A DNA stretch of 64,000 bases from Candidozyma auris (Eukaryota; Ascomycota; Pichiomycetes; Serinales; Metschnikowiaceae). The notes beneath the pieces were generated by a model that was given only the letters and a program-made list of their open reading frames with translations, was not told the DNA's origin and did no database searches. Positions within the stretch are counted from its first letter, which is position 1; the number at the start of each line of letters is the position of its first letter. The DNA is taken from contig NC_072812.1 in NCBI RefSeq assembly GCF_003013715.1, forward strand, positions 3,084,136 to 3,148,135. Reading direction: 5' to 3'. The position numbers were made by a program, and so were the translations under genes. Of the stretch, positions 18,569-28,857 are shown piece after piece.

Positions 18569-19252
18569 TTAACCACCCCGATTTCCGGGACCCACATCCA
18601 AGAGGATCAGCCTCAATGCATTTCTCACCTCCTCAGCCTTTGGTGATCGCTTGCCGCCCATCTTGTTTAAGGTGTACGGTTTTGCTATCACCACATCTTT
18701 GAACACGTTGATGGAGTCATTGGGAAGCCACTGCACGTTTTCCTTGCCAAACTTAGTCGACAAACTGTTGAATATCGTCTGGGCGTTGGAGCTGGCGTGC
18801 GAGCTTGAGTCTCGCCTCTTCAGGTTTTGTCGAGAGGTCAGGTGGTGGTGAGAGTTTTGTGGATGATGCTTATCTTGTTGTTGCAGCTGATGTTGTTGAT
18901 GTTGTTGCGGATGCTGATGCTGCTGCTGCTGCTGTTTCTGCAGCGGTTTCTGCAGCGATTTGTCATGCTCTTCGAACGGCGTATACTTGGCCATGGCCTC
19001 ATTCAAGTCAGCTTCGAGTTTTTGAAGATCCACTTTGGAAAGACGGGGATATGAATTTCTGTAGTAATGCTTCTTATGAGGCTGAACCACTTGCACGGCC
19101 TTGATGAATGCAGTGTTGATGATTCTGATCCTCAGAGGCTCCACCTTCAATGCAAGCACCGACTGGGACGGGTTGAACGAGTGGATCAAGCCTGTTGTGG
19201 TCTGATCCAACAAGTTCGTGACTTTCACCCGCACGTTTACCACATCGGACAT
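18569..19252 (-). CDS. LSM12: Lsm12, Sm-like plus anticodon-binding-type domain
   Basis: 227 aa from the ATG at 19252 (MSDVVNVRVKVTNLLDQTTTGLIHSFNPSQ); the longer ORF adds 39 residues before this. The N-terminal LSM domain (1-60) matches yeast Lsm12 (RIKVTNVLD...GRLYSFN). The C-terminal AD domain includes NAQTIFNSLSTKFGKENVQWLPNDSINVFKDVVIAKPY and ends ILLDVGPGNRGG. Between them is an expanded Gln/His tract (about residues 105-155) absent from the yeast protein. Lsm12 associates with Pbp1 and Pbp4 in stress granules. Convergent with TEP1. Confidence 0.9.
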   Translation of the reverse strand: MSDVVNVRVKVTNLLDQTTTGLIHSFNPSQSVLALKVEPLRIRIINTAFIKAVQVVQPHKKHYYRNSYPRLSKVDLQKLEADLNEAMAKYTPFEEHDKSLQKPLQKQQQQQHQHPQQHQQHQLQQQDKHHPQNSHHHLTSRQNLKRRDSSSHASSNAQTIFNSLSTKFGKENVQWLPNDSINVFKDVVIAKPYTLNKMGGKRSPKAEEVRNALRLILLDVGPGNRGG

Positions 19253-20578
19253 GGTAGAGCTATGATACAAGGGAACAGGGAAAGAAAGATTCGGAGGGTC
19301 TTGAAGAGGGTGGGAATATGCGTGAGCGAGGGAGATCAAGTGGTGGTTCTGCAATGTGCACTCTGCCACTCAGTGCTGTCCGGGATAAAACTTGAATTGG
19401 GGGCATTAAGATAAAAAAGAAGTGTTCGAGGTGCTGTGTGGGTCTGTCTGAATTAAATTTGTGATGCAATATCTGTAGGAAATTTTGTGGGAATGATGGG
19501 TTTGAAATGGGAGTCGCAAGATGAGATTTTGCACCCAAACGGCAGACGGCCAGTAGAACGGCGTGTTTTTCTGCAATCGGGAGATTAGGATGGTTTTGGA
19601 GGCAATGCTACTTCTGGTGAAAATAGGAAACATCATTCAAAAAATTGGTCTATTTGAAGAGTGTTTATGGATCAAGTGTGATAACTTCAATACAACAGGG
19701 TAGAGAATAGGTACATCCTTTGACCAAGCGTGACATACCCAGAGTAAGATAGACTTGACATACTTGGGAGTACTCAGTGATCCAATGGCTTGCTTCAGTA
19801 TAAAGTCCTCGATGCTCCTAGCAATGGTGCCTTGTATTCTGAACAGGTGATGTCCATGTACATAGAGTGCACAATATTATATGAAGAGTTAATAACCAGG
19901 CCCAAAAACTGGGGAAATACTGAGTTTTTCTTGAATTGTGAGTTTTAATCTCCTCACCAACAATTGACAAATCAAATTTTGGTGGTAGCCTTTACCAAAC
20001 CAATTTTCACTGCTCACTTTTTCCCCTGCTCTGATGATAGTACCGCAAAACGAGGGCCCTGAAAGATGTCTCACTTGTGTGAAGGCCGCAGAGATCCATT
20101 TACGAAGACCCTAATTTAAATCATGTGCATCACGTTAGTTGTTCATTTATGGCTTATTAGTCAAATTCGCCAAGATCCTGCCTGCCTCTCTTTCAAGATG
20201 TTTTTCCTCACTCATGTGGTTGCCGATCTCAAACGTTGTTTTGGCTGCGAGTATATTATTTCTCTTTCGCCTGTTCCTCGCCAAAGATGCACGGAACATG
20301 CAAAGGTATGCCAACAATCTGTTCGACTCTTCACAAAATCAAAAGATGAAACCGTAAAAATGAAAAAACTCTCTATTGCCTTTCTTTGAACTCTACTTAC
20401 TACCTTTGCAAAACCTCCTACTGAGTATGCCCCGGCCCACGGATGCCGCAAGAGTAGCATTCGCGCTGTGCTGCTAAGCAATAATATATATATATCATTT
20501 TCCATCTTTTTCTCTCCCGCGTGTATACACTTTTGTCGGTACCGCAACGTCTAAACCAATAGTTCACAACCCTTTGTC
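19253..20578. other. Divergent LSM12 / EPT1 region, no gene seen
   Basis: 1.3 kb with only short ORFs lacking protein character. It carries a near-copy of the recurrent motif (TGGCTGCGAGT, 20242-20252) and an ATATATATAT run at 20485. I see no tRNA. Confidence 0.5.
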
Positions 20579-21772
20579 ATGGGCGTCTATACTCCATCTA
20601 GCAAGCTTGAAAACTTGAAGTTGTACAAGTACTCCAGCGAAGACCACTCGTACATCTCCAAGTATGTGCTCAAACGGTTTTGGAACTGGTTCACCACCTT
20701 GTTCCCGTTGGACATGGCTCCCAACTTGATCACCTTGCTTGGCTTGGTGTTCATCATCGTCAGTGTCTTTGTGGTGGCCTACTACGACCCTTACTTGGAC
20801 TCGCCTTCTCCCAGCTGGTGCTACTTCCTCCATGCGTTCAACTTGTTCATGTACCAGACGTTTGATGGATGTGATGGCTGTCACGCCAGAAGAACTGGCC
20901 AGTCGGGGCCATTGGGTGAATTGTTTGATCATTCGATCGACGCCATCAACACCACCTTGTTGTGCATTGTCAGCAGCTCTGTATTCCAGTTTGGTGCGGG
21001 CTACAAGACTCTCTTTGCCCAGTTCTCTGTCCTTGCCAACTTCTATACATCTACATGGGAGACTTACCACACTCACACGTTGTTCTTGTCGAGCTTTAGT
21101 GGGCCTGTGGAAGGTATGATCATTTTGTGCTTGCTGTATATTCTCACTGGCTTCACGGGTCCTGAGATCTGGACTGCTCACTTGTTCGATTTGGATTTGT
21201 CTTCGCTTGGTTTTGGCTTGGACACTGTCTCTGTCGACGTCTCCCATGTCATAATTGTTTTTGGTTTTATTGGTATCTACTTCAATGTGGCCACTGCCGC
21301 ATCTAACGTCGCAAAAAAGTATTACTCTAACGCCAGATTGTCCACTGAAAAAGCAGCTGCAGAAGTCGTCAAAGCGAAGGAAGGCTTGATTCCTTTCGTT
21401 GTCTATTATGTCTTCTTAGTTCTCCTTGTGTGGAGTTTCCCAGAGACTGCCACCTCTTACTGCTATGCATTGGTCCTCTCCACCGGAAGCACCATGGCCT
21501 TCTGTGTTGGACGCATTATCTTGGCCCACTTGACATTGCAAGACTTCCCTTACTATTCGGTTCCTACACTCATGCCTGCTTTCCAATGGCTCGCAGCTAA
21601 CATATTCATTTCTATCTATGGCTACACTCCTTCTGCGGTGCTCCCCGCCATCACCTGGGGTGGCACAGGCTTGACGATCGGCATTCACATCATGTTCATT
21701 TCTGAACTTATTGTAGAGATCACTCAGTTTCTAGACATTTATGCCTTGACCATCAAGCACAAGAAAGTTTAA
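20579..21772 (+). CDS. EPT1: Ethanolamine/choline phosphotransferase (Kennedy pathway)
   Basis: 397 aa, the usual length (391-393 in yeast). It transfers phosphoethanolamine or phosphocholine from the CDP form to diacylglycerol in the ER or Golgi membrane. The CDP-alcohol phosphotransferase signature DG-x2-AR-x8-G-x3-D-x3-D is complete: Asp99-Gly100, Ala103-Arg104, Gly113, Asp117, Asp121. About eight hydrophobic segments are visible, from NLITLLGLVFIIVSVFVVAYY (49-69) to the last near 350. S. cerevisiae has two paralogues, CPT1 and EPT1; which head group is preferred here cannot be read from sequence. Confidence 0.92.
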   Translation: MGVYTPSSKLENLKLYKYSSEDHSYISKYVLKRFWNWFTTLFPLDMAPNLITLLGLVFIIVSVFVVAYYDPYLDSPSPSWCYFLHAFNLFMYQTFDGCDGCHARRTGQSGPLGELFDHSIDAINTTLLCIVSSSVFQFGAGYKTLFAQFSVLANFYTSTWETYHTHTLFLSSFSGPVEGMIILCLLYILTGFTGPEIWTAHLFDLDLSSLGFGLDTVSVDVSHVIIVFGFIGIYFNVATAASNVAKKYYSNARLSTEKAAAEVVKAKEGLIPFVVYYVFLVLLVWSFPETATSYCYALVLSTGSTMAFCVGRIILAHLTLQDFPYYSVPTLMPAFQWLAANIFISIYGYTPSAVLPAITWGGTGLTIGIHIMFISELIVEITQFLDIYALTIKHKKV

Positions 21773-21919
21773 ATATAATCTACATGTATTAGATTAATAG
21801 AGACGTTATCTTTGTTAGTAACCTGACGTTGGAGTTTCATTTGTATGTACAAGTCATCAATGGGTGACAACTGCCTTGTGGCTCATGAAATGCAGTTATA
21901 CAGTAGCTTCGTAGGAGTC

Positions 21920-22354
21920 TTACTTCTTCTCCTTGTTGCCCTCAGAGGAAAGTGGGTCAGCGCCAGAGGCAATCAAGTCCTGAGAGGATTGTTGCATGGC
22001 CACACCCTTCTCCATCTCCTGGAGTTGCATCTCAGAGAAGAGAGCAATGAAAAATGGAAATCCCAATAACAAACCAGTCGAGGTGAGAGTCCACAATAAG
22101 GAGCCAGACGTTGTAAGACCGGTGGAGGCGTAGCTCTTGGCCTTCTCAGCCAATTTAAACAATTGCGATCTTCTCTCTGGTGGAACGATATCCTTCAAGG
22201 CAACGATTCTGTCATACAAGGTTTCGTTTTCGATGTCAAAGTCATCCTCGAAATCAGACTCGGACTCAGAGTCACTCTGCTCAGCAACATCCAAGTTGAC
22301 TTTCTTCTCCTCGGAAACGACGGTCTCGTCGTCGACTTGAGTTAATTTGACCAT
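21920..22354 (-). CDS. TOM22: TOM complex central receptor Tom22
   Basis: 144 aa (yeast 152). The N-terminal cytosolic domain is highly acidic (VAEQSDSESESDFEDDFDIE), as needed for presequence binding. A conserved block ETLYDRIVALKDIVPPERRSQLFKL is followed by a single transmembrane helix, about residues 85-106 (SLLWTLTSTGLLLGFPFFIALF), and a short inter-membrane-space tail. It is the organiser of the Tom40 pore and dock for Tom20/Tom70. Convergent with EPT1, 147 nt between stops. AAAAAATTTT lies upstream at about 22420. Confidence 0.96.
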   Translation of the reverse strand: MVKLTQVDDETVVSEEKKVNLDVAEQSDSESESDFEDDFDIENETLYDRIVALKDIVPPERRSQLFKLAEKAKSYASTGLTTSGSLLWTLTSTGLLLGFPFFIALFSEMQLQEMEKGVAMQQSSQDLIASGADPLSSEGNKEKK

Positions 22355-22528
22355 TGTGTTAAGTAGCGATTTGTTAGTAAATCTATGCTTAAGCTCTCAC
22401 TCAGTATAAGCAATGTCCAAAAAATTTTATGACGCGCGCACGACTTCCCCGGAGCACAGTATTATAGCGTATTCAAATTATGCTTCAATTCAACCAACAA
22501 AAAAAAAAAAAGAAAAGGTATTCAGCAA

Positions 22529-25048
22529 TTATTCCTCAAGATATTCCGTTGCAGAGTTCTCCTTTGACACGGTATAACCAAGCTTTTCCATTTGCTTTGG
22601 GTACCTGCGCACATTGTAGAACTGAATGAGCGACCGAAGAGCGATTTCCTGATCAAATGAATTGTTGAAGTCGCTCTCTAGATCTCTTCCACTGAGCCAG
22701 TTATCTCTGATTGAGAGCCTTAAGTTGAGAAATACTTGTGATATCACATCCATGTTCATCGCCCTCCACTTGCGACCCTGAAATGGAATAATTTTCTTGA
22801 AGATCTTGAGAATTGGTATTTTAAAGCTGTGACATTCGTAATTTAGGAGAATAAATTTCAACAAATCTGTTGGTTTCGTTTCGATAAATCCGAATGTCCT
22901 CTGTGATACGCCTTTGATTAGGATCTTGTTGATTAGCTGCAAATGGTTCGTCAAGATGCGACAGTAGTTTCTATTAAATTTGGTCACCTTGACGATATGC
23001 TTGTTTCCTTCTCCGACTTTGGAGGGGAATTTCGAAATCGCTGTTTTGTTAGTGAGCTCGATAATCTGAGATCTGTCCCATTCTCCGCTGCAGACATTGA
23101 AAAAATTAAACTGAGGAATATCGATTTCTGGATTCATAAGCTTATTTTGGGACATCATGACTTCATCAGGAACAAAATTTTTGTTATCTTCGTCTGTACC
23201 ATGCAAATCATCGTTAGTCAAAGAGTTCGCCATAAAGCTCGTGAAGACATCGAAAAACTGTTCGTCATGCAAAATAGAATTGAAGTAATAGCTTTTGACT
23301 ACATGGCTTGCTTTGAACCATTTGAGTAGGAGGATCATGATGGAAGACGACGCTTTCAAGCAGATTTCTTTTGTGTGAATGCTCTCAAGTTGCCTGAACA
23401 AATATCGTCTCACTGCCTCATACGACCCATCATTATAGCCAAACTTGTGAGCAAGCGCAGTTGCTGGATTTATCTCTTGCTCCACATCGCGTAAGCTTAA
23501 CTCATGTTTGTATGATTTCGTGATCTCGATCAAGACTTTGGCCAATGACAGAAGGTAAGGAAGTGTTTCTTCGTAGACCTCCTCGACTCTTTTGAGGGAT
23601 CGTTTACATGAAGAGTCAACATCAGACTCATCATTATCACTGGATTGGTAAGTCTCTGTATCGCTATCATCGTAGTGGTCTTGGTTTCCTCTTTCCTGTG
23701 ACATGTACCTTTGTCGTTCTCGCCAAAGACGCTTAATGGAATAGCTCTCATAGAGGGCATTCCTGGATAATTCATCGGCCTCCTTGATCGCCTCGGGTAA
23801 CAGCTCCTCAGCGCCGGTCGGGTAGATGAATGGCATACTCTGATTCACATCGTACAGTTTCCGAATCTTCTCTCCACCCGACATGAAATCTGAAGGCGTC
23901 CTTGGAGGAGAAGGCACAGGGGTCGCAATGTGGAGAGTGTTTACTGGGAGTTGACCATAAATGGAGTGTGCTTTATTAGTTCGAGGCATCTCGAGCAAGT
24001 TGGACAAAGAGCTCGTGGCATTTGCAGCCATGAAAGCTTGATGTGAGCTTTCACTTATATCCTCCTTCGAATGCGACTTTTCATCCTGATGTTGATACTT
24101 CGCAAGAACGGGATACTTATCTCGTAAATCCTCTCTGAACGTGTGATATTCGAGAGGAGAACAAGTCAATCGATTATTGGATGTATCATCTCTCTCTTTT
24201 TTCATGATTCCATGCTTTCTGTTGAGATATTCGTTGACCTTGTTGAGTTGCTCTGAGTCACCCAACTCAATAAGTAGTAGTTTCCAGAGGAGGAGAATGA
24301 CATTTCTTATTCGAGATGATGGGGCAGGGTTTACCCTCCACACCTCAATGAATTTGACTAATCTTGGTAGGATATCCTGATCAGAAAGACTTTGCAACAC
24401 TTGATCAGTGATCCCCGTTATCAATTCGACGTTCAATACAAAGTACGTTACTGTAAGAAGCTTGAAAAGGCGACCATCAAAAGTTCCGTTGTTTTTTATG
24501 GAATTCTCGAGATCATCTAGTAGGAGTGAGATTACCTGATCTAGACCTCCCGTTCTCGCAAAAACTTTGCAGTGCTCTTCAATTTGTGAAAGCTGGTCGT
24601 TCTTCGATACACCAGGGCCGTAATTGCCCAAAATGTAGTATAGAAGGGAATTCAAATCAGAGGCGCTTAAGAGGTCAAGGAACCTCAAGTCTTCAATTGA
24701 CAATGACTTGGCCCTTTCGGGTAACGATGAGAGCTCGATCAACTGGTAATCAGCAGATACAAACCACTCAGCTAGCTCACGATCCAATTCGTCGTAATCA
24801 GTATACTCGTACTCCAAGTATGGCTTCTTCACCAAGAACAGGTAGAAGCTTGACCCGAGCTGGTTCCCTTCTCCTTCATGAGATACACCATCAAATGAAG
24901 TGAAGAGCTGCTCGGCGCGTTCATTGAGTTTCTTTTGGAACGTTTCATCGTAGGAGAGTTCACTGAGCTGTTTTGTCGTGGAGGGATCTGGGTTGTCTAT
25001 AAGTTGGTCCTCGAGTCTGTCAATGGATATGTTTTCGTCTGACTCCAT
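22529..25048 (-). CDS. FAR11: Far11, STRIPAK core (STRIP1/2 homologue)
   Basis: 839 aa from the ATG at 25048; seven codons upstream there is only a GTG. The N1221-type N-terminal region includes LSYDETFQKKLNERAEQLFTSFDG, LVKKPYLEYEYTDYDELDRELAEWFV and LSIEDLRFLDLLSASDLNSLLYYILGNYG. Later the DUF3402-type C-terminal region has KEICLKASSSIMILLLKWFKASHVVK, RTFGFIETKPTDLLKFILLNYECHSFKIPILKIFKKIIPFQGRKWR (read in pieces) and IALRSLIQFYNVRRYPKQ. In yeast Far11 works with Far3/7/8/9/10 and PP2A in pheromone arrest and TORC2 antagonism. An acidic/Ser-rich linker lies in the middle (about 455-490). Length is similar to yeast Far11 (953 aa). Confidence 0.9.
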   Translation of the reverse strand: MESDENISIDRLEDQLIDNPDPSTTKQLSELSYDETFQKKLNERAEQLFTSFDGVSHEGEGNQLGSSFYLFLVKKPYLEYEYTDYDELDRELAEWFVSADYQLIELSSLPERAKSLSIEDLRFLDLLSASDLNSLLYYILGNYGPGVSKNDQLSQIEEHCKVFARTGGLDQVISLLLDDLENSIKNNGTFDGRLFKLLTVTYFVLNVELITGITDQVLQSLSDQDILPRLVKFIEVWRVNPAPSSRIRNVILLLWKLLLIELGDSEQLNKVNEYLNRKHGIMKKERDDTSNNRLTCSPLEYHTFREDLRDKYPVLAKYQHQDEKSHSKEDISESSHQAFMAANATSSLSNLLEMPRTNKAHSIYGQLPVNTLHIATPVPSPPRTPSDFMSGGEKIRKLYDVNQSMPFIYPTGAEELLPEAIKEADELSRNALYESYSIKRLWRERQRYMSQERGNQDHYDDSDTETYQSSDNDESDVDSSCKRSLKRVEEVYEETLPYLLSLAKVLIEITKSYKHELSLRDVEQEINPATALAHKFGYNDGSYEAVRRYLFRQLESIHTKEICLKASSSIMILLLKWFKASHVVKSYYFNSILHDEQFFDVFTSFMANSLTNDDLHGTDEDNKNFVPDEVMMSQNKLMNPEIDIPQFNFFNVCSGEWDRSQIIELTNKTAISKFPSKVGEGNKHIVKVTKFNRNYCRILTNHLQLINKILIKGVSQRTFGFIETKPTDLLKFILLNYECHSFKIPILKIFKKIIPFQGRKWRAMNMDVISQVFLNLRLSIRDNWLSGRDLESDFNNSFDQEIALRSLIQFYNVRRYPKQMEKLGYTVSKENSATEYLEE

Positions 25049-26963
25049 TGAGGGACTTCGACGGTGCACTAAGTGGTGGTGGGTGAATCAGAATGGTTGT
25101 GAGTAAAAGGGAGATAATGTAGTTGGGTAGTATAAATACCTTTGAGTGTGCGCATACAATCACCAACAGGAGGAGATCTAGCAGCCAAGACGAGATGAAT
25201 GAGATAAGCGTGAACTGATATAAGGTGGTAGAAGTCTGTTTGATAAAAATTGAGCTTTCATGGAGCTGAAGAATCTACGGGATGTGGTCACCACGGTTGG
25301 TAGTGAATGACAAAATGCAAAGTATGAAACACGAACGTGTCTTATCAACAGAACATTATAGACAAAGAGCAGTACAACACCAGAAAATTAAATGATTCAA
25401 CTGCTCTCACTAAATTGGATCTTGTTTGTCTGTTTCCAGCGACTACAAACTCCCTTGCCTCTGTTTCCGAGGAATCTCAGTGTTTGTAAGGCTGAAGCAG
25501 TACTCTACATATCCGCCTCACCATTGAATCAGCCACAGTCACTCACATACACGAGGAAAAGCAGGAAGCCCTTTTCGTCGAAGCAATGCTCATGATAGAG
25601 TCACGACTGAGTCAATATTCTGTATGTTCAAGAAGAGCTTACTGCTGGAAGTATATGTTAGAGGCACAGAGAGTATAGGCATAAGGTTTGCTACCGTCGG
25701 GGGATCTTGAGGCCAAAATCCTCGCAACCCAAAGACGAGTCGAATAAACCTTTGACTCTCAAACACGTACTTGAGCTCGGGTGTTAATCTCATCCACCCT
25801 AAAAGGTGAACAGATCTCTCGCACAGTGGATCACCAGCAGACCGTAAACGGCAAACCCCAGGCAGACCACCATCGTGTCATCACAAAAAACGGCCATGAA
25901 CAACAAAACTACGGGAATATATTTACACTGCCAACGCTGACCCAACCTAGCGGCTCACCTTGTAGCAAGCTTCGTACAGCTGCGTATTAGCAAGCGTCGG
26001 GCAGAATTCGCACCACCCAGGAGGAGAACCCTGGCATTATACTTCTCGACATTTTGGAGACAAGCTTCTATGCGGAATCAGCAGGAGCCTTTTAGATGAC
26101 AAGGTCATTTTGTGAAAGTTGAAATTCACTTCGGTTGCACTGATTGATGAGAACAGATCTTATGCCGCTAGCTATATGAGGCGTTTAGTATTTTGGCGCT
26201 GGGACCACCGCAAGCTCGCTGTAGTGCGGTAAAGTCGAGAAATTTGAAACACACGGGGTCCCAGAGAGCTAGAATCAGTGGAGATGGGACAGGGATCTGG
26301 CAGGGGTTTGAAAGTGGCCAGTGCAAGTGCCAGCGTCAGTGGAAAGCTGGCGCCACGGGAGCTTAATTGAAACCAAGAACCTGGAGCCGCCAACTTCATT
26401 GCTCTGGACCAATCAAAGTGCTCGAATGATCTAACCTTCAATGCAAATCCAGCCCTTCTGGTCACAAAGCGTCTACAATTTTCCTTGTGTTCAGTTTCCT
26501 CCGCCCACACTGTCTATGCTTCTACAGCATTCGCCAGTCGCTTTCTGTGGGCTTCTCTGCGGCGAGGGTACTGATCGGCTATGACGAAATACACTTACGA
26601 CAAAGCGGGCAGCCGGTATAAAGAGGACCAGAACCCCCAACTTTCTTTGCGGCTTTTTCGTTCAACTTCTGCTTTCTTTCTCGTGCTCTTCCTCCATTTT
26701 TCCCTTCTTCCCCTTCTTTTGGACGGCTGCTGTCTCCTCGCTTTTGCAACCGGCGTGCTAAGTTGCTACATGGCTCTTGCATACAGCGCTGCCGTCCAGC
26801 ACATAGCCCATGATTGTGCGTGGCAGCTCCCTAGTTATTCCACAGCGGCACGCCCCGCGGTAATGCACACAGTACGGTGCTTGTCTCACTCCGAAGTATA
26901 TAAGGACAGGATATCTCGTTTTTGGTTGCCCATTCAGATCACTTACATTACAACACATTCAAC
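25049..26963. other. Long divergent intergenic region, 1.9 kb
   Basis: No convincing gene. Several ORFs of 60-155 codons exist but lack ATG starts or look like shadows. The right part is a plausible long promoter for the HAD gene: TTTTGCAACCG at 26742-26752 (variant of the recurrent motif) and a TATA box at 26897. No tRNA seen. Confidence 0.5.
26897..26904 (+). promoter_or_regulatory. TATA box (TATATAAG) of the HAD gene
   Basis: TATATAAG 60 nt upstream of the ATG at 26964, a good distance for a yeast core promoter with a short leader. Confidence 0.55.
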
Positions 26964-28715
26964 ATGCCTAGTTCCCCAGACGCTGCTCCTGCTGCTGCTG
27001 CTGCTAATACTAATGCTGCTGAATCGCCTGCGTTCAAGTCGTACTTGAACAACGACGGGATCGACGATTTGACGCCCTCGCAGAGGAAGCACAAGGTGTC
27101 CTCATTGTCGCTCTCTGACTTGAATCAGTGGCAGAACGGCTTGACCAAGCTCTCGTCGTCTGCCTCTTTAAGTAAACAGGGGTCTAACGCCAACTTGAAG
27201 AAGGTCGACTCGTTGGCCAAGTTGCTGAGAAACTCGTCCATCATCAAGCGTAAGAAGAAGTCCATCATTGACCACCCAAGAGTGGCTTCGTACGCTTTCT
27301 GTTTCGATATCGATGGTGTTCTCTTGAGAGGCCCCGACACTATCCCTGTTGCAAAAGACGCTATTCGCATGTTGAACGGCGATAACAAGTATAACATCAA
27401 GGTTCCTTCAATCTACGTCACGAACGGTGGTGGTAAGCCTGAGCAAGTTAGAGCCGATGACTTGTCTAAGAGATTGGAGACAGAAATCAAGGTGGAACAG
27501 ATCATCCAGGGCCACACACCTATGAGAGACTTGGTGCCTCTTTACAAAAACGTCTTGGTTGTAGGTGGTGTCGGTAACGTGTGCAGAAACGTTGCTGAGT
27601 CTTACGGCTTCAAGAATGTATACACTCCATTGGATATTTTGAAGTGGAACCCAGCAGTCTCTCCTTATCATGACTTGACTGAGGAAGAGCTTGTCTGTTG
27701 CAAAGAAGATGTGGACTTCTCCAAGATATCCATTGATGCCATTCTTGTTTTTGCTGACTCAAGAAATTGGGCAGCTGACCAGCAAATTATTTTGGAGTTG
27801 CTTTTGTCGAAAAATGGTGTCATGGGTACCGAATCCAAGACTTACAACGAGGGCCCCGAGATCTATTTTGCCCACTCCGACTTTATTTGGGCCACTAACT
27901 ACAAGTTGAATAGATACGGTATGGGTGCTTTGCAGGTGTCCATTGCCGCATTGTACAGAGAGCATACCGGTCTCGAATTAAAAGTGCACAGATTTGGTAA
28001 ACCTCAAGTTGGCACTTTCAAGTTCGCCAACAAGGTCTTAAAGAAATGGAGAAGAGGAATGTTGGACGAGCACTTAAAGAAGATGAACATTCATGATCCT
28101 AATGCTCAAGATGCCGATATCTTGATTAATGACGAGGGTGAAGAATTCATCAATCAGGCTAAGTTGGATTCGGGCAACTACGAGAGTGATGAGGATGACA
28201 CTTCTGACGATGACACCGACAAGGCAGTGGATAAGTTGGGAGAATTGAGCTTGCAGGACAAGATTCAGTTGCAGTTGCCTCCTGCATCGACAGTTTACTT
28301 TGTCGGTGACACTCCTGAGTCCGACATCAGATTTGCCAACTCGCACGACGATTCGTGGTTCTCCATTCTTGTGGAAACCGGTGTATACCAGGCCGGCACT
28401 GAGCCCAAGTACAAGCCAAAGCACGTGTGTAAGAATGTGCTTGAAGCTGTCAAGTTTGCGATTGAGAGAGAACACGAGATGGAGTTGAAGGAATGGAATG
28501 AGACCGCCGATGACGAGGACGACAGTAGAGTCTCCTCCAAGATCAATTTCAACGACTTTATCATGACGCCTAGCGAGAAGAAGGAGGCTGAAGAGCAGGA
28601 ACAGAAGAAGCTTCAAAAGGAGAAGGCCAGAAACATCAAGACGGTGGACGATACTGAGTCTGTCGAAGTGCCAGCAATGCTCTCAGCAGAGCTCGATAAA
28701 TTCAAAGAGAAATAA
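26964..28715 (+). CDS. HAD-superfamily IIA hydrolase, YKR070W/CECR5-like
   Basis: 583 aa from the ATG at 26964 (MPSSPD). HAD motif I is FDIDGVLLRG with nucleophile Asp115 and Asp117. Motif II is SIYVTNGGGKPEQVRADDLS. A class IIA cap follows, and motif IV is VYFVGDTPESDIRFANS. The C2 cap and the layout match yeast YKR070W and human CECR5 (HDHD5), which are mitochondrial or lipid-associated and poorly characterised. It is about 230 residues longer than YKR070W: an N-terminal Ala/Ser-rich region (1-105) with a poly-Ala start, an acidic insert (YESDEDDTSDDDTD), and an acidic/Lys-rich C-terminal tail. Substrate unknown. Confidence 0.85.
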   Translation: MPSSPDAAPAAAAANTNAAESPAFKSYLNNDGIDDLTPSQRKHKVSSLSLSDLNQWQNGLTKLSSSASLSKQGSNANLKKVDSLAKLLRNSSIIKRKKKSIIDHPRVASYAFCFDIDGVLLRGPDTIPVAKDAIRMLNGDNKYNIKVPSIYVTNGGGKPEQVRADDLSKRLETEIKVEQIIQGHTPMRDLVPLYKNVLVVGGVGNVCRNVAESYGFKNVYTPLDILKWNPAVSPYHDLTEEELVCCKEDVDFSKISIDAILVFADSRNWAADQQIILELLLSKNGVMGTESKTYNEGPEIYFAHSDFIWATNYKLNRYGMGALQVSIAALYREHTGLELKVHRFGKPQVGTFKFANKVLKKWRRGMLDEHLKKMNIHDPNAQDADILINDEGEEFINQAKLDSGNYESDEDDTSDDDTDKAVDKLGELSLQDKIQLQLPPASTVYFVGDTPESDIRFANSHDDSWFSILVETGVYQAGTEPKYKPKHVCKNVLEAVKFAIEREHEMELKEWNETADDEDDSRVSSKINFNDFIMTPSEKKEAEEQEQKKLQKEKARNIKTVDDTESVEVPAMLSAELDKFKEK

Positions 28716-28857
28716 GTGTACATTTGAAGCAAAGTATATAAAACCAATCATTTGCATAGATTCAAGTAAGTACCTGTAATGCGCGCACAAAACACGGACA
28801 AAAGCTGGGGTATTGAAGATAGATTTATCAAAACAAACAAACAACTAGACATAAAAG

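Noticed and set aside
20564..21247. 227-codon ORF antisense to EPT1
   Set aside because: Shadow of a strongly biased coding region; no domain.
26581..27048. 155-codon ORF overlapping the start of the HAD gene
   Set aside because: It passes through the TATA box and its Leu run is the shifted reading of the HAD poly-Ala start.
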